From Pseudoscleropodium purum (lineage: Eukaryota; Streptophyta; Bryopsida; Hypnales; Brachytheciaceae): a stretch of 64,000 bases of DNA. The notes beneath the pieces are model-generated. The model saw only the letters and a program-made list of their open reading frames with translations, was not told the origin of the DNA and ran no database searches. Shown here in pieces: positions 50,159-60,153 of this stretch. The stretch's first letter is position 1. Each line of letters opens with the position of its first letter. The DNA lies in NCBI GenBank assembly GCA_963969395.1, contig OZ017798.1:21196173-21260172 (forward strand). The letters run 5' to 3'. Made by a program: the position numbers and the translations under genes.

Positions 50159-50195
50159 TTGAGCTCATTGTGATAAACTGTCACAATGAGCTCAA
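50159..50195. repeat. Perfect 15-bp inverted repeat (hairpin)
   Basis: TTGAGCTCATTGTGA and TCACAATGAGCTCAA are perfect inverse arms separated by seven bases. It lies in spacer DNA. Function is unknown. Confidence 0.8.
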
Positions 50196-50199
50196 CATT

Positions 50200-50625
50200 C
50201 TTTTTATTTATTTACCTTCCCGACCACCCCCCAAACAATTCAGAAAATATTTTATGTTAAATTCTTTTTTAACCTCCCTCTCCCCTCCCCTTCTTTGTAA
50301 TTTCCAAAATCAAGTAACCTGACAATGAATATGAGACATCTGTGTTTCCCAAGTACATATCTTAATATGTACATGTAGTTAGTATATGTATCTGGATCTA
50401 TATTAAGGTATCCATATCCATATCAAGATATCCATATGTGTATCAAAATATTCGTATCGTATTAACATATCTATATCCATATCAGAGTGCATATCCCTAT
50501 TCATATTTCATTAGAGTTTTTTTTGAGATCAACGGTTGTGGGAAGGGGTTTGTAATTGTTTTTTTCCTAAGAAATCAACAGCTCTCGTTTTTTAGGAGGG
50601 AGGGAGGGAGGGGGGGCTGTTACTT
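50200..50625. repeat. Direct repeat A, copy 1, with TATCCATA-rich core
   Basis: It matches 54135-54550 in order: a C-rich block, CTTGTAAT or similar, TGACAAT(G/C)AATATG, a long degenerate ATATCCATAT tract, GATCAACGG, AAGAAATCAA, then a run of G residues. Both copies end in poly-purine (GGGA) or poly-G DNA. The ends are not sharply defined. Confidence 0.6.
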
Positions 50626-50914
50626 AATGGCCAAACTGCAATTCACTCTTTTTGGTACATTGTCATCCTCATCAGGGCCTGACTCTTGCTCATGCTGAAA
50701 CAATGCTGATCAACAAATACTGGCACATCAACATTATTTAATTATGATCAAAGCTCCACCTGCTAACTTGACTTACATGGTTTTGATGTACACATGAGAC
50801 AGTGATGTCTGTGCTCCCCCCCCCCTTTTCTTTTGGAGGGGTTTGACAAATGCCACAAAACACACTGGGAGCATCCCCACTGAAACTAGTTTGCCATAAG
50901 GTATGAAGTGACCA

Positions 50915-51215
50915 TGTAGGGGCTGATTGCTTTTGGAAGGAAGCTAAATTACTTAAAATAATTTTCAGCAAATTTTGAGAGGAAGAAAAATGAAAATGGC
51001 ATCTAACCCAAGTTGTTTCTTATTTTTTGGACCTTTGTGGAATTAGTTACAAATTTTTGAAGTTGAAATGCAGTGGTTACTAGAAGCGACCACTTTTTGA
51101 AATGTACACCTTTGGTACATTGAAGAAAGTAAAATGTACCTCTCTATGTCATGATTGCTTTTAGAGCTAGAGCATGGGTGCATTTGGAATAGACTACTAT
51201 AATCATAAAGTCACT
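50915..51215 (+). repeat. Inverted repeat B, left arm
   Basis: It is homologous to the reverse complement of 52885-53225. Shared blocks include GGCTGATTGC, GGCATCTAACCCAA, AAATTTTTGAAG, TACATTGAAGAAAG and AATGTACCTCTCTATGTCATGA. Together the arms bracket 1.67 kb that holds two TA-bounded elements. Confidence 0.7.
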
Positions 51216-51536
51216 CATCATAACAAAGTATAGAGCAAGTCCTTTTTTTTTAATTTTTTTATGGGGTGCCAAAGTGGCAATATAAAAAAAATTTATAGTG
51301 GTTTTGTAAATATCAACATTCATTCACATATTGGATAAAAAAGAATATTACATTAGTACATATCACATGTCCATAATTTTATTTTCATCTATGATTTGGT
51401 GATTTTATCCAAGATTTTCTTTTCATTTGAAGCTTTCTAGTGAAAAATTTCACGTTTGGTAGCCATTTTTTAGCCAAATTATTTTTTTTCTTGTACAATT
51501 TGGCACCACAAAGCCAAAAAAAAGCGCCTTGAAATA

Positions 51537-52202
51537 GAGTACTAAGCAACCCATTCTTGATCAACACCCCACACATTTTTGCCATGTAGGGTGATCTATT
51601 TTTTTATTAGCTCTAGTTTAGGTGACATCTCACATAGAGCAAGACCAATAAGAGCAACAAAAGTGTCGAAGAAGTGTACATTGAAAGCCTAGAATGATCA
51701 CAATCAACATATACATTGAAAATCACGATCATCACATAAATTGATTTTGTAACCATTATGTGGGTAGAAACATAATGACCTTTGTAGCAAAAATAGGTTT
51801 AACCCTTAAATGCTGGAGAGGCGACCCTTGAAAACATCCTTTTCTATTACTATGTGAATCACTAGCCTCCAAAATTGCAAAAGTAGTCATTGCAAGTCAA
51901 ACTACTATAGGAGATCTTCCCTTTCCAAAACAAATTTTGAGGATGAATAGTTGCATTGTTGCCCTATACAATTTGATTTCTTGTCATCCATTGGACACAA
52001 AACGTCCACCTCGGTGTTCAAGGGTTAATGAAATCTTCTCAAATTTTTATGATACTGTCGTTTTTGAGAAAAAAAAATACGAAAAAAATTCCAAATCCTT
52101 CTTAAATCTATTTCACTGCTAGGGAAATTTTTTTCCCTCACCAAACCCTCATCCTGCAGTTATGCTCAACTCTTTGAAGTGGTTTGGAAATGGGTTTAGG
52201 GT
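51537..52202. mobile_element. TA-bounded inverted-end element, variant family, copy 2, with nested insertion
   Basis: TA flanks the core at 51535-51536 and 52203-52204. The ends are AAGCAACCCATTCTTGATCA and GAAGTGGTTTGGAAATGGG, in inverse arrangement. The body matches 36980-37378 until 51798. There a 222 bp TTAA element interrupts it, and homology resumes after 52028. Without the insertion it is about 440 bp. Confidence 0.65.
51803..52024 (+). mobile_element. TTAA-bounded element, 220 bp family, nested copy
   Basis: The 222 bp core is flanked by TTAA on both sides (51799-51802 and 52025-52028). The ends are CCCTTAAATGC and GTGTTCAAGGG. It sits inside the element 51537-52202. The related element at 36980-37378 lacks it, so that one serves as an empty site. 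It is homologous to 13867-14081 and 14086-14306. The 61-codon frame starting at 51937 is not conserved. Confidence 0.8.
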
Positions 52203-52203
52203 T

Positions 52204-52223
52204 AAGTGGGTTCAGACCCACTT
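52204..52223. repeat. Short perfect hairpin
   Basis: AAGTGGGT and ACCCACTT are inverse arms around TCAG, at the right border of the preceding element. Confidence 0.6.
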
Positions 52224-52319
52224 GGGTAAAAGCTTTTCTAGAGAAGAGGCACTGAACTTTGACCTTTGCACCATGTGAAAATCATACGGTACAACAACAC
52301 AGGGTCAAGTACAACAATA

Positions 52320-52702
52320 AGGGAGACAACCCATTTCTGACCACTTAAGCAATTATGCATATTTGGAGCACAAGTTTCTTGAGTGGAGAAATTTTCACAT
52401 ATGCAGAAATAGAGTTAAGATGAATTCCATTTTATTTTTTCAGAATATTATTTCTCAGAACACGATTACTATGAGTTTTTTAGTTGAAGATTTTTGTTTC
52501 GACCTATTCTTGTCATGTAGATCTTCCTATTTCAAACCACAGGTTGCTTGCAAAATCAACCAAGATTGCAGCCAAACGTAATGTGTCACAATTGCATTGG
52601 GAATTGTGCCGTAATTTATCTCATGATTTCTTCTTGTTGACTGGAAAGAGTTTAGCCTATGTAACGGGAATGGGTCTATAGTCTGAAATGGGTTGGCTCC
52701 CT
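52320..52702 (+). mobile_element. TA-bounded inverted-end element, 384 bp family, copy 2
   Basis: The 383 bp core lies between TA dinucleotides (52318-52319 and 52703-52704). It begins AGGGAGACAACCCATTTC and ends GAAATGGGTTGGCTCCCT, inverted with one mismatch over about 18 bases. It is homologous to 39248-39632 (reverse) and 54703-55086 (same orientation). It is non-coding. Confidence 0.8.
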
Positions 52703-52884
52703 TAAAAGCGGTCATTACGTTGTTGAAATTCGTCCAATTTTTCCCATATCACATTTTCGAGAGGTTGGTCACAATCATTCATATGATGACATGTGTCACT
52801 TTCTTTTGATTAAAATAACAAACAAAAAAAAAATTAGCTGAAATGAACCATTACAAAGAGGGAAAATTTGAGTTTACTATGGCT

Positions 52885-53225
52885 AAATCATTTCTTAACC
52901 ATAGTTGAGAATGTGAACTTTAAGTTACAGTAGTTTGCTCTAAAAGCACCCAATCATGTTCTAAAAGTGGTCATGACATAGAGGTACATTTTTCTTTCTT
53001 CAATATACCAATTGTGTACATTTGAGGAGGTGGACACTTTTAGTTAGTGACCACTGTGTTTCATCTTCAAAAATTTATAACTAAATCTATGATGGTCTAA
53101 AATATCAATAAAACCATTTGGGTTGGATGCCAATTCTATTATTTTCATCCTATGAAAATTGACTAAAAATCATTTCAAAAAGTTTTAGCTTCCTTGTAAA
53201 GGCAATCAGCTCTTAAGTAGTATTT
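52885..53225 (-). repeat. Inverted repeat B, right arm
   Basis: This is the inverse copy of 50915-51215. It is diverged but colinear, including GTCATGACATAGAGGTACAT and TTGGATGCCAATTCTATTATTTTCAT-like blocks. Confidence 0.7.
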
Positions 53226-54134
53226 TTAAAAGCAAACTTGCTTCTGTCCTACAACTTGCACACAAACTAAGGTAGAAACACCTAAGTGTGACACTTTTAA
53301 ATTTGTATGTCTTGACTGGAGCTATAGAAATTAAATTGATGTGCATTTGTTAAGAAATGGTTTAGAAAACCAACGTAATTAGTTTCGTATTTTTTTGAAC
53401 TTGTATGAATATAATACAAATTTTTGAAAACAACTTTGTAGATGCACCTATTGTCGACACTAGACAAACACTAAAGTAGGCATGGAAACACCCAAAAGCG
53501 ACACACTTTAAATTTGGATCATACTAGTAGGTGATTGGCCAATGCAAATGAAAAGCAACAAATTTCTTGAAACCCCAACCCATCTACTTTTCGAATCCCT
53601 CTTGTCTACTTTTGGTCCACTCGTGTTTGGATTTAGGTCTTTTTCAGATGTTAAAGAACAACTAGTGTTGCAATTAGGTGCTTCTACCTTAGTATGCAAA
53701 GCTAAAGCTGACATCATACAAACATTCAACTTGCCCATTCTCGTTCATGTTAGTCCAGTTCTTGTTAGTCCAATTTTCAAGAATATCCTGTGAAAGGATG
53801 AGTATCATAGACATGACCCCCTAGCTAGTGAAAGAACTGGCCTCAAAAGTTGACAAAAAGTGGGACAAGGACGACCAAAAAGGGTTGATTTATTTCTTGA
53901 ACAAGTTGATCCCCAACCCTAGATCAGTCATATGGCAAAGACAATCCATTACCAGGAGTGGCATCTGTCTCAAAGGCTTCAAAGGCCTTTTTTTACCACC
54001 AAAACACAATTCATTGTCTATGCTATTCTCCAACTAATGTCTGCTTTGATAGTGTCTAGTAGTTATTGCCACTTTTCAGTGCATTGGCATTGTAACACTT
54101 TGTGTCGCAATACATTGAAATTTTGAAATTTTGG
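53226..54134. other. Spacer, no supported gene
   Basis: Plus-strand frames at 53542-53793 and 53828-54037 run in series. They have protein-like stretches (FGPLVFGFRSFSDVKEQL, LIYFLNKLIPNP) but no motif I recognise. They may be a decayed transposon or retroelement coding segment. Support is weak. Confidence 0.3.
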
Positions 54135-54550
54135 ATTTTAAAATTTTAAAATTTTAATTTTCAACCACCCTTCTTCTCTTCTTGTAATATTAGAAACCAA
54201 CTTGTTTGACAATCAATATGGGACAATTTATCTGGTATTTGAATTACTATATCTGTATTTCGTATTCAATATGTATTTGTATACAACATTATATTCATAT
54301 ATCCGTATTTTGTACATATTTTTGTATTGTAATGTATTCGTATCCATATTTTGTATTTAGTACATATTTGTATACAGTATTGTATCCATATCCAATATTT
54401 CATATTTAGATAGCTCAGATTAAATCTTAGAAGATCAACGGCTTGTGATTTTTTAAGAAATCAATGGCAATTTCAAGGGTAAGCTTCTTTTTTTTTTACA
54501 AAAATCAATGACTTGTAAATTTTTTTGAGAGGGGGGGGGGAGGGGGGCAA
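54135..54550. repeat. Direct repeat A, copy 2
   Basis: It is colinear with 50200-50625. It ends in GAGGGGGGGGGGGAGGGGGGC at about 54527-54547, a tract able to form G-quadruplex DNA. Confidence 0.6.
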
Positions 54551-54702
54551 CTATTGCAAACCAGGGTGGTAGGCCTCTTTTCACTGTACTATGATGGCCC
54601 AAGCCCTGCTTTGCATCAGAAAAGTTGGGCTAGATTATTTTGATGCCATTTTGACAACGGAGGCTATTTTAGTGTCATCATATTTCCAATCTCTTATTGT
54701 TA

Positions 54703-55086
54703 AGGGAGCCAACCCATTTCCAACCACTTAAGCAATTACGCATATTTGGAGCATAGATTTCTTGAATGAAGAAATTATCCCATGTATTGTACAAAAATAG
54801 AGTTTAGATGGATTCCATATTTTTTCAGAATTTTATTTCTCAAAAATATAATGATTAAGAATTTTTTAGTTGAAGATTCCGTTTCAACTTATTCTTGTCA
54901 TATAGATCTTCCTACTTCGAGCCATGGGTTGGTTGCAAAATCAATCAAGACTACAACAAATTGTAGTGTGCCACAGCTGCATTGGGAATTGTGCCATAAT
55001 TAATCTCTTATTTTCTCATGCTAATCAAAAAGAAGGTAGCCTATATAACAGAAATGGGTCCCTGGTCAGAAATGGGTTGGCTCCCT
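54703..55086 (+). mobile_element. TA-bounded inverted-end element, 384 bp family, copy 3
   Basis: The 384 bp core begins AGGGAGCCAACCCATTTC and ends GAAATGGGTTGGCTCCCT, a perfect 18-base inverted pair. TA lies outside each end (54701-54702 and 55087-55088). It is the best preserved copy of the family. Confidence 0.85.
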
Positions 55087-55190
55087 TACTAAGTTGGCAC
55101 CAAATTCTCTTGTTTTCTCATGCTAATTGGAAAGAAGGTAGCCTATATAACGGGAATGGGTCTGTAGTCTGAAATGGGTTGGCTCCCTTA
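54985..55190. repeat. 102-bp tandem duplication of the element's right end
   Basis: The right 77 bp or so of the preceding element plus about 25 bp of flank (TTGGCACCAAATTCTCTT) is repeated once. This places a second GGTTGGCTCCCT end at 55188. The flank unit recurs a third time in part at about 55207-55225. Confidence 0.8.
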
Positions 55191-55225
55191 CTGAGTTGGC
55201 ATCAAGGTTGGCACCAAATTCTCTC

Positions 55226-56776
55226 GTTCATAGTGTTTTCAATGCACCCAATATTCTCACCTGCCTTCGAAACTCCTGATGCCCCATATATTTGTCCTGC
55301 CTGATTTCTTTTCCCCACCACTCCAAAACTCATTCTCCCTTTCTCCAGACTCCAGCCAATAAGTCAAGCTCCCTGGCTGTAGAGTGTAGACCTAAGCCCT
55401 GAAATCCCATGTCTTTCAAAGTGAAAAAAAAATAAGAAGCACTCCATAATAAAAATAATGCACTGGCAGGGAACATGAAGCCCACAATGCAGCAGCTAAT
55501 AAAATACCCCCCACTGGGACACTCCACCACCAAAAGATATGGTAATGAAGGTAGAAACCAACAGGGGAAGGAAGCCAGGAAGGAGGACAAGTCAAGGCAA
55601 ACGTGCCCTTACTCAGTCAACCCAGTTGCATCATATTCCCGTTTTGGCTCCCCATTTCCAAGTCCATATTTTTCCATTTCCAAAGGGAGCCCTGTTCACA
55701 CAGTAGCCAGGAAGTACTGTAGCCTCTCTCTCCTAGTCTTCCCCCCCCCCCCCTAAACACACACACACACATACATCCTGCAGGAAGACTTTCCATCACC
55801 TAGCCCATCATCACCACCACCCCTACTTCTTCCCCACTTCGTCGTCATCGTCTAAACGGAAGCGCTCGCACCCCCCCCATTGGACGGGACACTGTTTCTC
55901 TCCTCATCAGCAGCAGGTCGGCCTGCAGGGACTTACACAGAACTCCATCTTTTGTGCAACTACGGCGTTATTACTCTCCCCCCCAGGCCCCCACCTCCAC
56001 CTCCATCTTCTTCGTACTTACTCCCGCAACTTGTGCACCAAATCTGGGTCTCATTTCCATTCTATCTTTGTGTGTGTGTGTGTGTGTTTGTGTGTGTGTG
56101 GGCGCAAAACGTTTCAGTGCAACCCACCTCTCGGGGACACCACAAACCTTGTTGTCAGCAATTCCGGAAGTTGTTGGGAAGAGACTCTGCTTTTGGGGGG
56201 TTTCGTAAAGGTGGGAGCTTGGGTCGTCGTCCCCATTTTCTAGGTTTGGGCGCTTGCAGGAGGGGTTCCATGCGGGGAAAGATCTTTGTTTTCGGCCAGG
56301 GTTTTGGTCAAAGTTGGGGTTTGTAAGCTGGAGGAGGTGAGCGACGGCGTGGTGTGAAGTGGTAGTCGGCAGGGATGCCCAGGTTTTGCGGGCGCTCGTG
56401 CTGTGCAGACCGAGATCTGGGTGTCACTGCTACTGGAGGGCGTCGTTCACAGGAATACGAGGAAAGCTTGGTTTGATTTAGAGATTTGGAGGTTTGGAGG
56501 TTTGTGTTGGAAGGAGGTGTTTTTATTCGTGCCAATGCGTGGCGGAGGCGAAGAGGCGGAACAGGGAGAATCTCGTGTCTGTGTGTGTGTCTGTGTGGAG
56601 AGGTGACCGTTAGGCAACCGTGGTTTTGAATTCGTGTGTGAGAGGACGTTCTGGCATCCAAGGATGCGCTGAGGGCACATAGAACCAGAACCACTCAAGA
56701 CGTCACCATTAAGTCTTCCAGGCTGAAGCCCAAGGAACCCTCCTCGTCCTCCTCGTCTTCTTCAAGGAAGCCAGCG
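55226..56776. other. Upstream region of EXO70 paralogue 2, with microsatellites
   Basis: Poly-C (55741-55753) is followed by (CA)n (to about 55771). A (TG)n tract lies at 56068-56100 and a shorter one at about 56576-56597. From about 56100 the GC content rises, suggesting promoter and leader. The 148-codon frame 55880-56326 translates the (TG)n tract and is not a gene. Confidence 0.55.
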
Positions 56777-59700
56777 ATGGCGGTCTTAGACGGGGAGGCT
56801 CGCGTCCTCATGACCGCCCAACACATCATCAAGGCGCTCGGCACCTCCGACGCCATGACGGACGACATGATTTCCGTCCTCTCCAAGTTCGACCACCGAT
56901 TCTCCAACATGAACGACCGCAATTTGGAGCAACGGAGATCCTCCTCCGACCCATCAACCTCCCACCACCAGCAACACGAAGATTTCGACTCACGGGTGCT
57001 GAATTCCGCCTTGGAGGACGCGGAAAAAGTGATCGTGCACTGGGACATGGGCTACGCGACTTCGCATCGCTGGATCTTCGAAAGCACGGAAGAAGACGCG
57101 CGGACGTATTTGGATGCAGTCGATGAGATTCTCACCGAGCTTGAGAGTATGAAAATCCATAACCGTGATCCGAAGCTTCTGGAAGAGGCGCAGCATTTGT
57201 TGCAGCTGGCTATGGAGAGACTGGAGGAGGAGCTGCGGCATGTGCTGGAACGGTACACGGGGTTCGTAGATCCTGATGTCTTGATCGATTCGTTCTCTGC
57301 GAATTCGTTTCGTGACGAGGAAGAAGACGAAGAAGACGAAGAGGAAGAGGAGGAGGAGGAAGACGAAGAAGATGGTGACGGAGAGAAGGTTCAGGTGAGG
57401 AAATTGGAGAGGACGCAGAGTAAAGCAGTGGCGCTTCTGCCTGCACAAGCTGCGGAGGATGTGCTGGCGATTGTGACGAGATTGATTGCGGGGGGGTTCA
57501 AGAAGGAATGCGTGCAGGTGTATATCAGCTCGAGGAAAATTGTGTTGGAAAGAAGCTTGGAGGCATTGGGTGTGGAGAGGATGACTATTGAGGAGGTGCA
57601 GAAGATGCCGTGGGAGCTCCAGGAGGAGAAGATCAGGAAATGGAACCAAGCTATGAAGGTCGGGGTCTCAGTGCTGTTCGCTAGCGAGAAGCAGCTCTGT
57701 GATCAGGTAAGCTGGCTTGCTGCGTTCCCAATGCTTGGGTTTTGGGCAAATTTTTCACCCATTTAGAGTTGCACATATGGTGTCGGTAAAAAGTACTCCC
57801 AGATTTTGATGCATTTCCTCTTGGAAATCCTCCGGCACTGACACTCCTGGGGCGGTGAAGTGTCGGTGAAGCCTTGTGCAATTGAATTGTTCCCGTTTGT
57901 GTTGTTTCGTATTTCTTCTTCCATGGGAATGACGATGCCCTCGGAAGTGCGCTCCTGGTTGTGACATTTCTCTCTTCTATACGCTCATTAGAGAGATGAC
58001 ACCTCTGTAATTGCGCATTCCGGGAGACTCTGCTTTTGTGTAGACATCGTATTAAACGATGTGCTCTTGCCAATTTCTGAACTCCTGTGCAAGAGGCTCA
58101 TTTATTCTCCATAGGCAGTGGTATCAGAGAGGGTGGAGTAACTTGCTGGGCGATGAGAAGTGTCGGTGGAGCCTCTGGTTGATCGATTCTAGTGAACGGC
58201 TTCATGTTTCCTCCTTGGAATTGTCGATTCCCTCGGAAACTACTGTAGCGGCATTCCGTTTGTGTACACTCAAACCTTTTTGAACTTACCATCTGGGATC
58301 CCAAACGTTTTGTTACACTACGACAGAGTTTGAGTTGTTGGCAAGTGTGCCAGTCATTGATCACGTGGTAAATGTGCAAGATATTGTAGAATTTTAATTC
58401 TAGAGACGTTCATAAAAAAGAGGTTTGAGTGCAGTCAGCTGATGCAGTGTCGGTCGAGCCTTTTCAATTAGATAATTCCAGTAAGTGCTTCGTATTTTTC
58501 ATGTTTCTTCCTCCTTTGGATTGCCGATTGGGTGGAGATCCACATTGGATTCACTTTGACAGTTTTTCTTAAACCACTCCTTATGTCATTCTTGTGCAAG
58601 ATATCCTAGAATGTTAGTTTAGAGAAGGTCCAAATTTTGGAGTTTTGAGTGTAGTCAGCTGATGGAGTGTCGGTGAAGCCATTTCAATTGTATGCTTCCA
58701 GTGATTGATTCGTATTATTTCGTATGTCTTCCTCCTTTGGATTGACGATTGGGTGGAGATCTACATTGGGCTTCGAAGATGTATCCTATTAGTGATTCGT
58801 ATTGTTGCATATTTCTTCCACTTTTGGATTGACGATTGGGTGGAGATCCACATTGAATTCGAGGATGTTTCCAGTGATTGATTCATATTTTTTCAGATCT
58901 CTTCGTCCTATGGGTTGCCGATTGCGTGGAGATTCACATTGGATTCTAGGTTTACAATCTTCTTAAACGCTGCTTGTGTAATTCGGAATTCTTATAACAT
59001 TGCTTGTGTGCCACTTGTGTCCCCCTGCCAGGTCTTCGCCCCTCCTCTTGCCGACATCTGCTTCAACGACTTTGCCAACTCGGAGATGCTCCACCTCCTG
59101 AGCTTCGGCGATGCCATCGCCCTCTCCCGCCGCTCCCCTGAAAAGCTTTTCAAGGTGCTCGACATGTACGACACCCTCCGTTTCCTCATCCCCGACCTCG
59201 ATCTCACATTCTCTGGGACCTCCGGCACCAGCGTCCGCTCTTCCGCTTCCGACGTTCTCTCCCACCTCGGGGAAGCTGCGCGGGCCACTTTCACGGAATT
59301 CGAACTCGCCATCCAACGCGACAGCTCCCGCGTGCCCGTCACGGGTGGATCCGTCCACCCGCTCACCCGCTACGTCATGAACTACATCAAGCTCGCCTGT
59401 GATTACACCGACACCTTGAAGCTTGCTTACGGGGAAACAACACAAACCCTAAACCTAACCCTAACCTCTCCTTCCCCTCGCTCCCACCATTCCCATTCCC
59501 CTGACGACAGGTACACGCGCGAAGAGTCTTCCCCTCTTGCAAATCAAATCAGCCGTCTGGCGCAAGTGTTGCAAGCGAATCTCGAAGGGAAAGCGAAGCT
59601 CTACAGGGATCCAGCTCTCACGCATCTCTTTCTCATGAACAACATTCATTACGTGGTGCAGAAAGTGAAATCTTCGGAGGTGCGTGCTTTGTTGGGCGAC

Positions 59701-60153
59701 ATTTGGGTGAGGAGGCAAGCCGGGATGGTAAGGCAAGCTGCAGCGAGCTACCAGCGAGCCGCCTGGACGAAAGTGTTGGCCTGTTTGCGAGACGAAGGGT
59801 TGCACAACAAGAGTGGATTATCCTCAAACGTCTCAAGGCAAGTGTTGAAAGACAGGTTCAAGAATTTCAACACTATATTCGATGAGGTGCATCGGACGCA
59901 GTCTCAGTGGGTGGTGCTGGATCCCATGTTGCGTGACGAGCTGCGGATTTTCATTGCGGACAAGGTGTTGCCGGCTTACAGGGCGTTTCTGGGACGGTAT
60001 GGGCATTATATTGAAACTGGGAGGCACCCTGACAAGTATATTAAGTATACGGTCGAGGATTTGGAGATGGCGATTGGGGAGTTTTTTATGGGGAGCACGG
60101 GGTCGTTGAGTGCTTCCAGGAGGAGATCGTTCTCTTTGCACTCGGGGCAATAA
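56777..60153 (+). CDS. EXO70: Exocyst complex subunit EXO70, paralogue 2
   Basis: Two exons, 56777-57706 and 59032-60153, join in phase 0 (GATCAG|GTAAGC donor, TGCCAG acceptor) to give 683 residues. The intron site is the same as in paralogue 1: KQLCDQ|VFAPP here against KQFCDE|VFSPP there. The intron is 1325 bases here against 141 there. The N-terminus EARVLMTAQHIIKALG and SKFDHRFSNM parallels the other copy. An acidic run lies at about 178-203. Exo70-fold segments are RRSPEKLFKVLDMYDTL, HPLTRYVMNYIKLACDYTDTL, LFLMNNIHYVVQKVKSS and RHPDKYIKYTVEDLE. It ends in a short serine- and arginine-rich tail absent from paralogue 1. Exon GC is clearly higher than in paralogue 1. The pair lies in direct orientation 8.6 kb apart, consistent with local duplication. 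No defects are seen. Confidence 0.92.
57790..58960 (+). repeat. Degenerate tandem repeat filling the EXO70 paralogue 2 intron
   Basis: About six units share the order GTGTCGGTGxAGCC, ATTCCAGTGATTGATTCGTATT, TTTCTTCCTCCTTTGGATTG and ACGATTGGGTGGAGATCCAC. Unit starts lie near 57857, 58160, 58448, 58668, 58790 and 58866. Unit length varies between about 80 and 220 bases, and later units are more alike. This explains the intron expansion. Confidence 0.8.

Noticed and set aside
55880..56326. 148-codon frame before EXO70 paralogue 2
   Set aside because: It translates poly-proline-coding C runs and a (TG)n microsatellite as VCVCV. It has no family resemblance and lies in probable promoter or leader DNA.
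56990..57649. 219-codon minus-strand frame opposite EXO70 paralogue 2
   Set aside because: It is a shadow of the GC-rich sense exon. It is proline- and leucine-rich, with no motif. The same applies to 45818-46456 opposite paralogue 1 and to 58963-59445.
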